A DNA stretch of 42,564 nt from Microvirga calopogonii (GCF_003347665.1 NZ_QDGA01000042.1:1-42564), one strand, 5' to 3'. Positions 7,898 to 13,948 are shown, counted from the first letter of the stretch. Translations and numbers: made by a program. Notes: generated by a model not told the origin, from the letters alone.

Positions 7898-8443
7898 TCA
7901 GCCCTGCAGGGCGGCGCGCGTCATGCTGTCGGGACCCAGATCCTCGATGTCCTCGACGTTCAGCAGGGAGGCGAGACGAAAACGGGCGCGGTTCACGCGG
8001 CTTTTGATGGTGCCGACGGCGCAGCCGCAGATGTTCGCGGCTTCCTCATAGGAAAAGCCGGAAGCGCCGACGAGGAGCAGGGCTTCCCGCTGATCGGATG
8101 GAAGCTTGGCGAGCGCGCTGCGGAAGTCCTCGAAATCCAGATGGGAGCCCTGTTCGGGCTGCACCTTCAGGCGTCCCGCATAGGATCCGTCCGGATCCTC
8201 CACTTCGCGGCGCCGCTTGCGGTATTCGGAATGGAAGAGGTTACGCAGGATCGTGAAGAGCCAAGCATTCAGGTTCGTTCCCGGCTCGAACCTGTGCAGA
8301 TTGGCCAGGGCCCTGAGGAGCGTGTCCTGAACGAGGTCGTCCGCTCTGTCGACCTGCCCCGAGAGCGAGATGGCGAAGGCGCGAAGGCTGGGAACCGCCG
8401 CGAGAAGTGCTTCCCGTAACTGCGGTTCCGGTTCTGGGGTCAT
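7898..8443 (-). CDS. ecfG: EcfG, ECF sigma factor of the general stress response
   Basis: This 181-residue group-IV sigma factor has region 2 (about residues 15-80, DRADDLVQDTLLRAL, LNAWLFTILRNLF) and region 4 (about 110-165, LPSDQREALLLVGASGFSYEEAA, GTIKSRVNRARFRL). In alphaproteobacteria this type is held inactive by NepR and released when phosphorylated PhyR binds NepR. The sigma then reads GGAAC-N16/17-CGTT promoters. Its ATG overlaps the nepR stop by 4 nt (ATGA), indicating coupled translation. The divergent phyR and many matching promoters in the surrounding 8 kb make the assignment strong. Confidence 0.95.
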   Translation of the reverse strand: MTPEPEPQLREALLAAVPSLRAFAISLSGQVDRADDLVQDTLLRALANLHRFEPGTNLNAWLFTILRNLFHSEYRKRRREVEDPDGSYAGRLKVQPEQGSHLDFEDFRSALAKLPSDQREALLLVGASGFSYEEAANICGCAVGTIKSRVNRARFRLASLLNVEDIEDLGPDSMTRAALQG

Positions 8444-8667
8444 TGAGACCCATCCTTCTTCGCCCCGTTCTTCTTGTCCAGTTGATCCAGCAGGTCCTTG
8501 AATCGGTCAGGAACGGGCTGCTGCATGAGTTCGTCGTACATGGCGCGGAGCTGGTCGCCGATGCGCTTTTGGCTGCCGCTGTCGAGCTTGGGATCGGTTG
8601 CAAGCTTATCGTTCGCGGACGCCTCCAGGGTAGTCCGAGCAAGCTTGTTCCCCTTATCAACCGTCAT
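8440..8667 (-). CDS. nepR: NepR, anti-sigma factor of the general stress response
   Basis: This 75-residue protein carries the NepR signature RIGDQLRAMYDELMQQPVPD followed by RFKDLLDQLD (residues about 39-68), the paired helices that bind EcfG or PhyR. N- and C-terminal parts are polar and presumably disordered. The ATG at 8667 is chosen because AAGGGG lies 6 nt upstream; the longer frame to 8775 would extend through the promoter at 8745-8769. A second AAGGGGAA occurs within codons 5-7. Both strings are complementary to the loop of the candidate sRNA at 9734-9814. The gene overlaps ecfG by 4 nt. Confidence 0.93.
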   Translation of the reverse strand: MTVDKGNKLARTTLEASANDKLATDPKLDSGSQKRIGDQLRAMYDELMQQPVPDRFKDLLDQLDKKNGAKKDGSQ

Positions 8668-8744
8668 CTTCGTCCCCTTGCCACCCCTATCTTTCAGAGG
8701 GATGGCCAACCTTGGCAATATCCATATATTAGTTTTCGAGCAAT

Positions 8745-8769
8745 AACGCTGGTTGCTGCACCCGGTTCC
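8745..8769 (-). promoter_or_regulatory. EcfG-type promoter of nepR-ecfG
   Basis: On the minus strand GGAAC (8769-8765), 16 nt, CGTT (8748-8745), a perfect match. It implies autoregulation of nepR-ecfG. The predicted leader is about 70 nt. Confidence 0.88.
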
Positions 8770-8775
8770 ATCCAT

Positions 8776-8800
8776 GGAACTTTTGCAGCTTTGCCACGTT
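8776..8800 (+). promoter_or_regulatory. EcfG-type promoter of phyR
   Basis: GGAAC (8776-8780), 16 nt, CGTT (8797-8800), a perfect match on the plus strand. It lies back-to-back with the nepR promoter. The two -35 elements form the inverted repeat GTTCCATCCATGGAAC (8765-8780). Confidence 0.88.
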
Positions 8801-8849
8801 GAATGGACCGTCGGTACAACGAGTCAAAAGCACAGTTAAGGGGAAGCGA

Positions 8850-9656
8850 ATGTCGACAGCGCAGCTTGTCGTCCAGCACTTACCATATCTTCGCCGCTAC
8901 GCACGCGCTCTCACTGGCAGCCAGATGGCTGGAGACGCCTATGTGGCCGCCACCCTGGAAACCCTCGTCAGCGAACCGGAGACCATCGGTCCTTCGGGGA
9001 ATGTGAAGGTGGAGCTTTTCCAGGTCTTCACGCGAATCTGGAATTCCCTGTCGGTCAACGGACGCAGCGAGCAGATCCAGCGTGACCTGCCGGCGGAAGT
9101 CCGCCTTGGGCAGATCACCCCGCTTCCCCGTCAGGCCTTCCTCCTGTCGTGCCTTGAAGGCTTCGGAGAGGAAGAGGTTGGCCAGATCCTTGATGTGGAT
9201 ACCAAGACCGTTCGTGATCTCGTCGACGAGGCGGGCCGCGAGCTGGCGGCCGACATGGCCACGGACATTCTCATCATCGAAGACGAGCCGCTCATCGCCA
9301 TGGATCTCGAGGCGTTGGTCGAAGGTCTCGGCCACAACGTGACGGGTGTCGCCCGCACGCGGACCGAGGCCGTCAAGCTAGCCTCCGCCAAGCAGCCGGG
9401 CCTCATTCTGGCGGATATCCAGCTGGCGGACGGCAGCTCCGGCCTCGACGCGGTCAACGATCTCCTGAAGGCCTTCGAGGTTCCGGTGATCTTCATCACG
9501 GCCTATCCCGAGCGCTTCCTGACCGGCGAGCGGCCCGAACCGGCCTTCCTGATCGCCAAGCCGTTCCAGCCAGCGAACGTCTCCGCCGTGATCAGCCAGG
9601 CCCTGTTCTTCCAGCAGAGCGCCCGCCGCCGCGAGGCTCGCGCAGCAACGGCTTAA
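8850..9656 (+). CDS. phyR: PhyR, anti-anti-sigma response regulator
   Basis: This 268-residue protein has an ECF-sigma-like output domain (residues 1-130) that mimics EcfG to capture NepR, followed by a receiver domain (about 138-255). The receiver shows the acidic pair E144/D145, the phospho-acceptor D189 (LILADIQL), T217 (FITAY) and K237 (IAKPF), so it should be phosphorylatable. The ATG at 8850 follows AAGGGGAAG, and an EcfG-type promoter lies 50 nt upstream. Phosphorylated PhyR would sequester NepR and free EcfG. No PhyR-type histidine kinase is encoded in the window, so the sensor must be elsewhere. Confidence 0.95.
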   Translation: MSTAQLVVQHLPYLRRYARALTGSQMAGDAYVAATLETLVSEPETIGPSGNVKVELFQVFTRIWNSLSVNGRSEQIQRDLPAEVRLGQITPLPRQAFLLSCLEGFGEEEVGQILDVDTKTVRDLVDEAGRELAADMATDILIIEDEPLIAMDLEALVEGLGHNVTGVARTRTEAVKLASAKQPGLILADIQLADGSSGLDAVNDLLKAFEVPVIFITAYPERFLTGERPEPAFLIAKPFQPANVSAVISQALFFQQSARRREARAATA

Positions 9657-9685
9657 TCCCAAGGTTCATTGGATTACCAAGTAAT

Positions 9686-9715
9686 AGCCCGGCCTATGGC
9701 CGGGCTTTTCTTTAT
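9686..9715 (+). terminator. Intrinsic terminator of phyR
   Basis: A 9-bp perfect stem (AGCCCGGCC with GGCCGGGCT, loop TAT) followed by TTTTCTTT. It ends the phyR transcript just before the oppositely oriented sRNA terminator. Confidence 0.9.
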
Positions 9716-9733
9716 GATCGATGTATTGGGCGC

Positions 9734-9814
9734 AAAAAAAGACGGGCTCAAAAGCCCGTCTAAGGTGCCGGCCAATGCACAAGGGGAATGCGGGGAGGAC
9801 CAGGAGGCCGGTGC
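9734..9814 (-). ncRNA. Candidate EcfG-dependent small RNA 1
   Basis: An EcfG-type promoter at 9821-9846 on the minus strand is followed after about 80 nt by a perfect intrinsic terminator (8-bp stem GACGGGCT/AGCCCGTC, seven U). No ORF with a ribosome site lies between. The predicted RNA has a 5' stem (CCGGCC with GGCCGG) closing a pyrimidine-rich loop that displays CCUCCCC and UUCCCCUUG. The linker CCGGCACCUU then leads into the terminator. The linker and C-rich loop recur in the candidate at 11729-11799. The closest known analogue in concept is GsrN, the stress-sigma-dependent sRNA of Caulobacter, which also uses a C-rich loop; homology is not shown. The 5' end is estimated from the promoter. 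Confidence 0.68.
9741..9760 (-). terminator. Intrinsic terminator of candidate sRNA 1
   Basis: Stem 9741-9748 with 9753-9760, loop of 4 nt, followed on the minus strand by seven U (9740-9734). Its orientation relative to the A/T-run fits minus-strand transcription only. Confidence 0.88.
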
Positions 9815-9820
9815 TTTAAG

Positions 9821-9846
9821 AACGCCCCATCGAAAACAAAGGTTCC
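9821..9846 (-). promoter_or_regulatory. EcfG-type promoter of candidate sRNA 1
   Basis: On the minus strand GGAAC (9846-9842), 17-nt spacer, CGTT (9824-9821). It faces away from the promoter at 9894-9918, with the two -35 elements 47 bp apart. Confidence 0.75.
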
Positions 9847-9893
9847 CGGCTTTTTTCTCTCCTTTTTATTCTTCAGTCCTAGGGAAGGTGACA

Positions 9894-9918
9894 GGAACAT
9901 CAAAGATATGGTCGCGTT
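9894..9918 (+). promoter_or_regulatory. EcfG-type promoter of the secreted-protein gene
   Basis: GGAAC (9894-9898), 16 nt, CGTT (9915-9918), a perfect match. The predicted start near 9925 gives a leader of about 34 nt for the gene at 9959. Confidence 0.82.
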
Positions 9919-9958
9919 GTTTTTCCGAATTGTTGAGCTGGGATAGCAGGAGAGAGGG

Positions 9959-10474
9959 ATGTTCCGCACACCTGTAGCTTTGGTCGGATTGGCTGGGGCT
10001 TTCTTCGTGGCTGGAAGTTTTGCCCCCGCGTCCTTCAACATGTCGCCTCTGGTTCAATCAGAGGCCTTGGCTCTCACGGGGGGCGTTCTCGCGAAGGGCG
10101 ATCGGATCGCCGCACCAGTTCCGGCAAGCCAGCCGACCAGCGTTTCGATTGTGGAACTCGTCGGCGTGTCCAATGCGGCCGTGATCCTTCGGGATCATGA
10201 TGGAAAGGTGCTCTACAGGTCGGATCCTCGAACGGGGATCACGACCTTCGCCCGCGATACGGAGCTCCCGGTCGTCACCTTGAAGGACGAGGCGCGGGGC
10301 TCCGTGGCGCAGCATCCGGCCCGCCGTCAGGAGGGCAACGACACGCCGCAGGAGCAGAAGCCCAAGAGTCGCAATCCTGTCGGCTGCCTGGGCGATGTCA
10401 GTCCTCTCGCCAAGGCCAGCGCCAATCGGATGCCGAGCCTCTGCCTGGCGCTGCTCGAACAATCGCTGTCCTAA
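9959..10474 (+). CDS. Exported protein of unknown function, EcfG-type promoter
   Basis: This 171-residue protein starts with a likely signal peptide (MFRTPVALVGLAGAFFVAGSF, cleavage possible near residues 20-27) and is otherwise soluble. Residues 60-95 (SIVELVGVSNAAVILRDHDG, then KVLYRSDPRTGITTFARDTE) look like a small beta-rich unit. The C-terminal third is polar with two cysteines (positions 143 and 162) that could form a disulfide in the periplasm. No family is recognised. GGAGAGAGGG directly precedes the ATG, and the EcfG-type promoter lies 40 nt upstream. It is expected to be stress-induced, with an unknown role. Confidence 0.7.
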   Translation: MFRTPVALVGLAGAFFVAGSFAPASFNMSPLVQSEALALTGGVLAKGDRIAAPVPASQPTSVSIVELVGVSNAAVILRDHDGKVLYRSDPRTGITTFARDTELPVVTLKDEARGSVAQHPARRQEGNDTPQEQKPKSRNPVGCLGDVSPLAKASANRMPSLCLALLEQSLS

Positions 10475-10794
10475 CAGGCCTGGGCCGTCGTTAGCCCCGG
10501 TGCGTAGGCCTTCCTGCACGGCTTTGAAGATGCTCGGCGGTTGCTAACTCCTGTTCAAGAGTCTCCTCTCTGAATGACGCGGCAGCTGGGAGCGCGCCCA
10601 AAATCTCTGCCGGCCCTCATTATTGCTGGAACAAATCTTTCCTGAATGGGGTTGGCTAGATCGGCGTCTTGATTGCGGTTCATCTCGCAATGAACAGTGT
10701 TGAATAGGTCTTCTCTCGAAACTGAATGCGTATTCATTTTGTTCATTTGAAAATAGATGTTCCGATAACATTCCTTTGATCGGCCTCAATATTG
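10475..10794. other. Intergenic stretch without a supported gene
   Basis: About 320 bases of lower GC content lie between the exported-protein gene and the promoter of the PRC-barrel gene. A 63-codon minus-strand frame (10555-10746) is present but has no clear ribosome site, promoter or family. No convincing terminator is visible for the upstream gene. Confidence 0.5.
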
Positions 10795-10819
10795 GGAACG
10801 GTCGCTATTGCCGTGCGTT
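10795..10819 (+). promoter_or_regulatory. EcfG-type promoter of the PRC-barrel gene
   Basis: GGAAC (10795-10799), 16 nt, CGTT (10816-10819), a perfect match. The predicted leader before the start codon at 10881 is about 55 nt. Confidence 0.82.
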
Positions 10820-10880
10820 ACATCCTGGCGCACCTCGGTGCACAACGCGATTTTCAAGGAAACTTCAGGAGAATAATGCA

Positions 10881-11645
10881 ATGCTGAAGAAGCATATGGC
10901 AGCTTGCCTTGTCGTGACGGCTGTCGCGGCTGCACCCGCTCTCGCGCAAACCTCGACGTCCCCGTCCGCTCCGACCGACCGGCCGACTGCTACGGGTTCC
11001 GGTACCACCGGCAGCGGCTCGCCGGCCATGCAGCCGGGTTCGTCCGGCTCGTCCACCATGGGCCAATCTTCCATGGGGCAGTCCTCGACGACCATGGGCC
11101 AGAACAGCGCCGCGGCCGGTCAGTTCATGACCCAGATGCAATCGAACCAGATCATGGCCTCTGATCTGATCGGAACTCGTGTGGTCAGCGCCAACAACGA
11201 ATCCATCGGCGATGTGAATGACGTGATCCTGGATCGCAATGGTCAGGTCATGGCCGCGGTCGTCGGCGTGGGCGGCTTCCTCGGAATCGGCGAGAAGAAC
11301 GTCGCCGTTCCGTTCAACTCGCTCGAGTTCATGAGCGCCCAACAGGCCCAGGCCCTGGACAGCAGCAAAAACGGCAGCAACAACGTGAATACGACCGGCT
11401 CGACGGCGACAGGCAATACGGCCGCGACCGGCACGGGTTCCGCCGCCTCGAACAACACTACCACGTCCTCGAGCGATCAGAACCAGCCCGAGCGCGTCGT
11501 TCTTCGGATGACGAAGGCTGAGCTTCAGGCCGCCCCGACGTTCGACAAGAAGGGCAACAACAATGCCAGCCGCTCGACGACTGGGACCACCGGCGCGAGC
11601 GGGACGAATGGCACGACGGGTAACTCGACGGCTCCGCAGCAATAA
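10881..11645 (+). CDS. Exported PRC-barrel domain protein with low-complexity flanks
   Basis: This 254-residue protein has a signal peptide (MLKKHMAACLVVTAVAAAPALA, cleavage after ALA) and a Ser/Thr/Gly/Met-rich segment (residues 25-75). A PRC-barrel-like domain follows (about 88-155; LIGTRVVSANNESIGDVNDV, GQVMAAVVGVGGFLGIGEKN). The second low-complexity tail is rich in Thr, Gly, Ser and Asn. PRC-barrel proteins of this exported type are common in rhizobia and often stress-regulated, but no activity is defined. A GGAG ribosome site precedes the ATG. The gene has a perfect EcfG-type promoter and a strong terminator, so it is probably a monocistronic stress gene acting in the periplasm. Confidence 0.85.
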   Translation: MLKKHMAACLVVTAVAAAPALAQTSTSPSAPTDRPTATGSGTTGSGSPAMQPGSSGSSTMGQSSMGQSSTTMGQNSAAAGQFMTQMQSNQIMASDLIGTRVVSANNESIGDVNDVILDRNGQVMAAVVGVGGFLGIGEKNVAVPFNSLEFMSAQQAQALDSSKNGSNNVNTTGSTATGNTAATGTGSAASNNTTTSSSDQNQPERVVLRMTKAELQAAPTFDKKGNNNASRSTTGTTGASGTNGTTGNSTAPQQ

Positions 11646-11671
11646 GCGGAAAAGCGGTTCCTGCCGACAGG

Positions 11672-11701
11672 CGGCGCTTGGGGAGACCCGGGCGCCGTTT
11701 T
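11672..11701 (+). terminator. Intrinsic terminator of the PRC-barrel gene
   Basis: An 11-bp stem including two G-U pairs (11672-11682 with 11687-11697) closes on the tetraloop GAGA and is followed by TTTT. Confidence 0.85.
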
Positions 11702-11728
11702 CATGTGCGGAGGGGCAGGGCGCCCGCC

Positions 11729-11799
11729 AAAACAAAAGGCGCAGCTGAAACAACTGCGCCTTGAAGGTGCCGGTCCAAGGGGGCATTCGGACCAGTTGG
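11729..11799 (-). ncRNA. Candidate EcfG-dependent small RNA 2, related to candidate 1
   Basis: The perfect EcfG-type promoter at 11806-11830 (minus) has no ORF with a ribosome site downstream. It reaches an intrinsic terminator (9-bp stem, 9-nt loop, UUUUGUUUU) after about 70 nt. The predicted RNA has a 7-bp stem CUGGUCC/GGACCGG (one G-U) with the loop GAAUGCCCCCUU, then the linker CCGGCACCUU and the terminator. The C-rich loop (CCCCUUG) and linker are shared with the candidate at 9734-9814, whereas the stems and terminators differ in sequence. That pattern suggests two related RNAs kept for the loop. The 5' end is estimated from the promoter. Confidence 0.65.
11736..11762 (-). terminator. 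Intrinsic terminator of candidate sRNA 2
   Basis: Stem AAGGCGCAG (11736-11744) with CTGCGCCTT (11754-11762), 9-nt loop. On the minus strand the 3' side runs into UUUUGUUUU (11737-11729). Confidence 0.8.
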
Positions 11800-11805
11800 A
11801 TTCAG

Positions 11806-11830
11806 AACGCGGCAGCACCGACCGGGTTCC
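11806..11830 (-). promoter_or_regulatory. EcfG-type promoter of candidate sRNA 2
   Basis: On the minus strand GGAAC (11830-11826), 16 nt, CGTT (11809-11806), a perfect match. It is divergent from the promoter at 11885-11909. Confidence 0.8.
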
Positions 11831-11884
11831 GGAAAATTTTCAGATTTCCGCGGTCCGGAATGAGCCGGACTTCTTGCCGCACGA

Positions 11885-11909
11885 GGAACTGGGAATAGGC
11901 GCACACGTT
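11885..11909 (+). promoter_or_regulatory. EcfG-type promoter of the 11996-12792 gene pair
   Basis: GGAAC (11885-11889), 16 nt, CGTT (11906-11909), a perfect match. The predicted leader of about 80 nt contains a palindromic intergenic repeat. Confidence 0.78.
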
Positions 11910-11927
11910 GCCGTTTTAAGCGCCGGG

Positions 11928-11975
11928 GCATCGGATCCAAAAAGTCGGCTTGCACTTTTGTGCCCTATCCGATGC
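11928..11975. repeat. Palindromic intergenic repeat, family 1, in a 5' leader
   Basis: GCATCGGAT (11928-11936) and ATCCGATGC (11967-11975) are perfect inverted arms around a core similar to the copy at 12792-12842 (CTTGCACTTTTG). The unit ends 6 nt before the GGAGG ribosome site of the gene at 11996, so it would fold as a hairpin in that mRNA. Confidence 0.8.
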
Positions 11976-11995
11976 GCCAAGCGGAGGAAACAACA

Positions 11996-12232
11996 ATGAC
12001 CGCCACGAATGAGCTGGACGCGGTGCTGTGCCAGGAAGAATTGCCGGACGAGTTTTCCCGGCTCACATCGAGTTCCCCTCCGAGGGACAAGCCGTCGGTC
12101 GCCTCCATGCTCAGCGGCATCATTCCGATGTGCTCGCAGGATGAGGTGACCTGCCCGCTGCTGCTGCGGCGGCATCTGCTGGTTCCCGCGTTACCCCACG
12201 TGATGCCGACGGCAAGCAGTCCGCGTATGTAA
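11996..12232 (+). CDS. Small protein of unknown function
   Basis: This 78-residue frame has a strong ribosome site (GGAGGAAACAACA before the ATG) and a perfect EcfG-type promoter about 90 nt upstream. The N-terminal half is acidic (NELDAVLCQEELPDEF); the C-terminal half is hydrophobic and proline-rich, with cysteines at positions 12, 46 and 53. No family is recognised. It is followed after 11 nt by another unknown gene in the same direction, so the two probably form an operon. Existence as a protein rests mainly on the expression signals. Confidence 0.55.
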   Translation: MTATNELDAVLCQEELPDEFSRLTSSSPPRDKPSVASMLSGIIPMCSQDEVTCPLLLRRHLLVPALPHVMPTASSPRM

Positions 12233-12243
12233 GGTTCGAATTG

Positions 12244-12792
12244 ATGGTTGAAGCATCCTCCTCTTCCGCAGCCCCCGGATCGGTCGCGTTCCTGCTCCAT
12301 CCGAGCATGGTGCCGGTGATCGACGTGTTCCGGTCGCTGAGCAGTCTTGAGGATCAATACGATCTGGCTCTTCTTGATGGACCGGAACGGGGGCTGGTAT
12401 CCTTTACTCAGCCTGAGGTCGCGAAAGCCATCGTGTCCGACGCCTTGTTGCTCGCTTTTGCGCTGACCAGACAGCGGGGCAGGCCCTTCTGCCACCGGCC
12501 TGTCGGCTCCCGACACGGGAGCATGGACGAGTATTGCCTGCTGGCGTTGATCGGTTCGTCGCGCAGCGGCCGGTCCGACGTTGTCCAAGAGGCTGCGGCT
12601 TTGCTGGACGTCGTATCCCTCGACTTCATGGTCTCCCTGGCCGGAGAAATCGTTCGCCAGATGGATCTCGGGACACTTGTCTTCGAGCGCCCGAGCCTGT
12701 CCGAATTCAGGGCTTTGATGGGCTATGGTCCGTCCGAGGAAGTGCTCATCGAGGCAAGGCTGGACAAGGCGGAGTTGAGCTTCCGGAACTAG
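12244..12792 (+). CDS. Protein of unknown function, second gene of a stress-promoter operon
   Basis: This 182-residue protein has no signal peptide. It is predicted soluble and mostly helical, with hydrophobic stretches (VSDALLLAFALT, YCLLALIGSSRSG) and a C-terminal acidic helical region (LSEFRALMGYGPSEEVLIEA). A TTG three bases upstream would add one residue; the ATG at 12244 is preferred after AAGG. The frame starts 11 nt after the preceding gene, consistent with an operon under the promoter at 11885-11909. I do not recognise the family. A long opposite-strand frame covers the same region but lacks expression signals. Two family-1 repeats follow immediately. Confidence 0.58.
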   Translation: MVEASSSSAAPGSVAFLLHPSMVPVIDVFRSLSSLEDQYDLALLDGPERGLVSFTQPEVAKAIVSDALLLAFALTRQRGRPFCHRPVGSRHGSMDEYCLLALIGSSRSGRSDVVQEAAALLDVVSLDFMVSLAGEIVRQMDLGTLVFERPSLSEFRALMGYGPSEEVLIEARLDKAELSFRN

Positions 12793-12842
12793 AGCATCGG
12801 ACCCAGAAGTGGACTTGCACTTTTGGGATTCACCCGATGCTC
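12792..12842. repeat. Palindromic intergenic repeat, family 1, subtype 1
   Basis: GAGCATCGG (12792-12800) and CCGATGCTC (12834-12842) are perfect inverted arms. The inner part includes AGAAGTGGACTTGCACTTTTG. It overlaps the stop codon of the preceding gene and can form a transcript-terminal hairpin. Confidence 0.85.
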
Positions 12843-12854
12843 CACTCTTTGAAG

Positions 12855-12905
12855 AGCGCATCGTTCGGGGCGGAAAAGTGGACCCGGTTTTCCGCACGAT
12901 GCGCT
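12855..12905. repeat. Palindromic intergenic repeat, family 1, subtype 2
   Basis: AGCGCATCGT (12855-12864) and ACGATGCGCT (12896-12905) are perfect inverted arms around CGGAAAAGTGGACCCGG. It is tandem to the subtype-1 copy, with a 12-bp gap. Its core AAAAGTGGACCCGGTTTT is shared with the copy at 4751-4821. Confidence 0.85.
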
Positions 12906-13045
12906 AGTGTCGTACCGGGGTGAAACGCATCTTCTGCCTGTGAAATCATGGTGTGCCCGGCTGTTCAGCGGTCCTTCGTGCTGTCACGATAGGGAGCTGT
13001 CACCCATACTCCAGAGATACGAATGACCGTCGTCGGGCTTCCAGC

Positions 13046-13948
13046 GTGAGACGCATCGCAGCTTTCGCCCTGATGGCACTCATCTGGGGGCTGACGTGGC
13101 TGCCCATGAAGGTGGCCTCCGAGGTCGTCCCTCCGATCTTTCTCGCCGCAATGCGATTTCTGCTGGCCGCACCGTGCTTCCTCGCGGTCGCGATGGCACA
13201 AGGTCTGCCGCTGCGCTCCAGCCATTTCGGCGGGATCCTCGCCGCCTCTCTTCTGATCACGACAGGGTGCTACAGCTTTCTGTTCTGGGGCGTCGCGCGA
13301 GCGCCCAGCGGCCTGTCGGCCATCGTCAATCTGTCATTGATGCCCATCTTCCTGGTGATCATCGGGCGGCTCTACGGTCAGGAGCGGATTACGGCGCGTC
13401 GGGTGGCCGCGATAGGGCTTGGGATCCTGGGCCTCGTCCTCCTGTTCTCCGGCCGCACGGGTGCGGCTCAAGACGGCGCCGCGTCCGTTCTCGGACTGGT
13501 CGCGGTGGCCATCGGGACCGTTTCCTATGCCTGGGGCTCGGTCATCAGCCGGCCGTTGACCCTGGCCATGCCGCCCCTTGTGCTCGCTTTCTGGCAAAGC
13601 CTGATCGGCGGTATGGCTCTTGTGCCTGTTTCCCTGATCATCGAAGGCTATGATCCGGCCCATTTCGCGGCGCTTAAGGAGGCGAAGGCCGTCTTCGGCT
13701 TGACGACCCTCGTGCTGGGAGGATCGCTGATCGCATTCTGGATCTACCTTGGCCTCGTGCGCGACTGGGGCGCCTTCCGGGCGGGGCTTTATGCCTTCGT
13801 CAGCCCGGTCATCGCCGTTGCGGTCGGCGTCGCCTATGCCGCCGAGCCCTTCGGCTGGGCTGAAGCCGCGGGCATGGGGATCATGCTGAGCGCAACGGCC
13901 TTGTCCCTGTCGGAGCGCAAACCTATGAAAACAACCCTGTCCGGGTGA
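13046..13948 (+). CDS. EamA/DMT-superfamily transporter
   Basis: This is a 300-residue membrane protein of the drug/metabolite transporter superfamily with ten hydrophobic segments in two EamA repeats (about residues 5-135 and 145-290). Typical features are the N-terminal LIWGLTWLPMKVASEVVPP and the second-repeat VSYAWGSVISRPL. The likely role is export of a metabolite; the substrate is unknown. A GTG at 13046 (VRRIAAFALMALIWG) fits the family N-terminus. An upstream GTG at 12953 would add 31 unrelated residues. Neither has a strong ribosome site, so the start is uncertain. Confidence 0.82.
   Translation: MRRIAAFALMALIWGLTWLPMKVASEVVPPIFLAAMRFLLAAPCFLAVAMAQGLPLRSSHFGGILAASLLITTGCYSFLFWGVARAPSGLSAIVNLSLMPIFLVIIGRLYGQERITARRVAAIGLGILGLVLLFSGRTGAAQDGAASVLGLVAVAIGTVSYAWGSVISRPLTLAMPPLVLAFWQSLIGGMALVPVSLIIEGYDPAHFAALKEAKAVFGLTTLVLGGSLIAFWIYLGLVRDWGAFRAGLYAFVSPVIAVAVGVAYAAEPFGWAEAAGMGIMLSATALSLSERKPMKTTLSG

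Noticed and set aside
10555..10746. 63-codon minus-strand frame in the gap before the PRC-barrel gene
   Set aside because: Amino-acid composition is plausible, but there is no good ribosome site. A GGAAC upstream lacks a CGTT at 16-17 nt (it reads ACAA at 16). Kept only as a possibility.
10854..11786. 310-codon minus-strand frame starting just after the promoter of sRNA candidate 2
   Set aside because: It is the shadow of the PRC-barrel gene, has no ribosome site, and transcription from that promoter should stop at the terminator at 11736-11762 soon after the start.
11965..12897. 310-codon minus-strand frame over the unknown gene pair
   Set aside because: No promoter or ribosome site, Ser/Arg/Gly-rich antisense composition. 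The plus-strand pair has strong signals.
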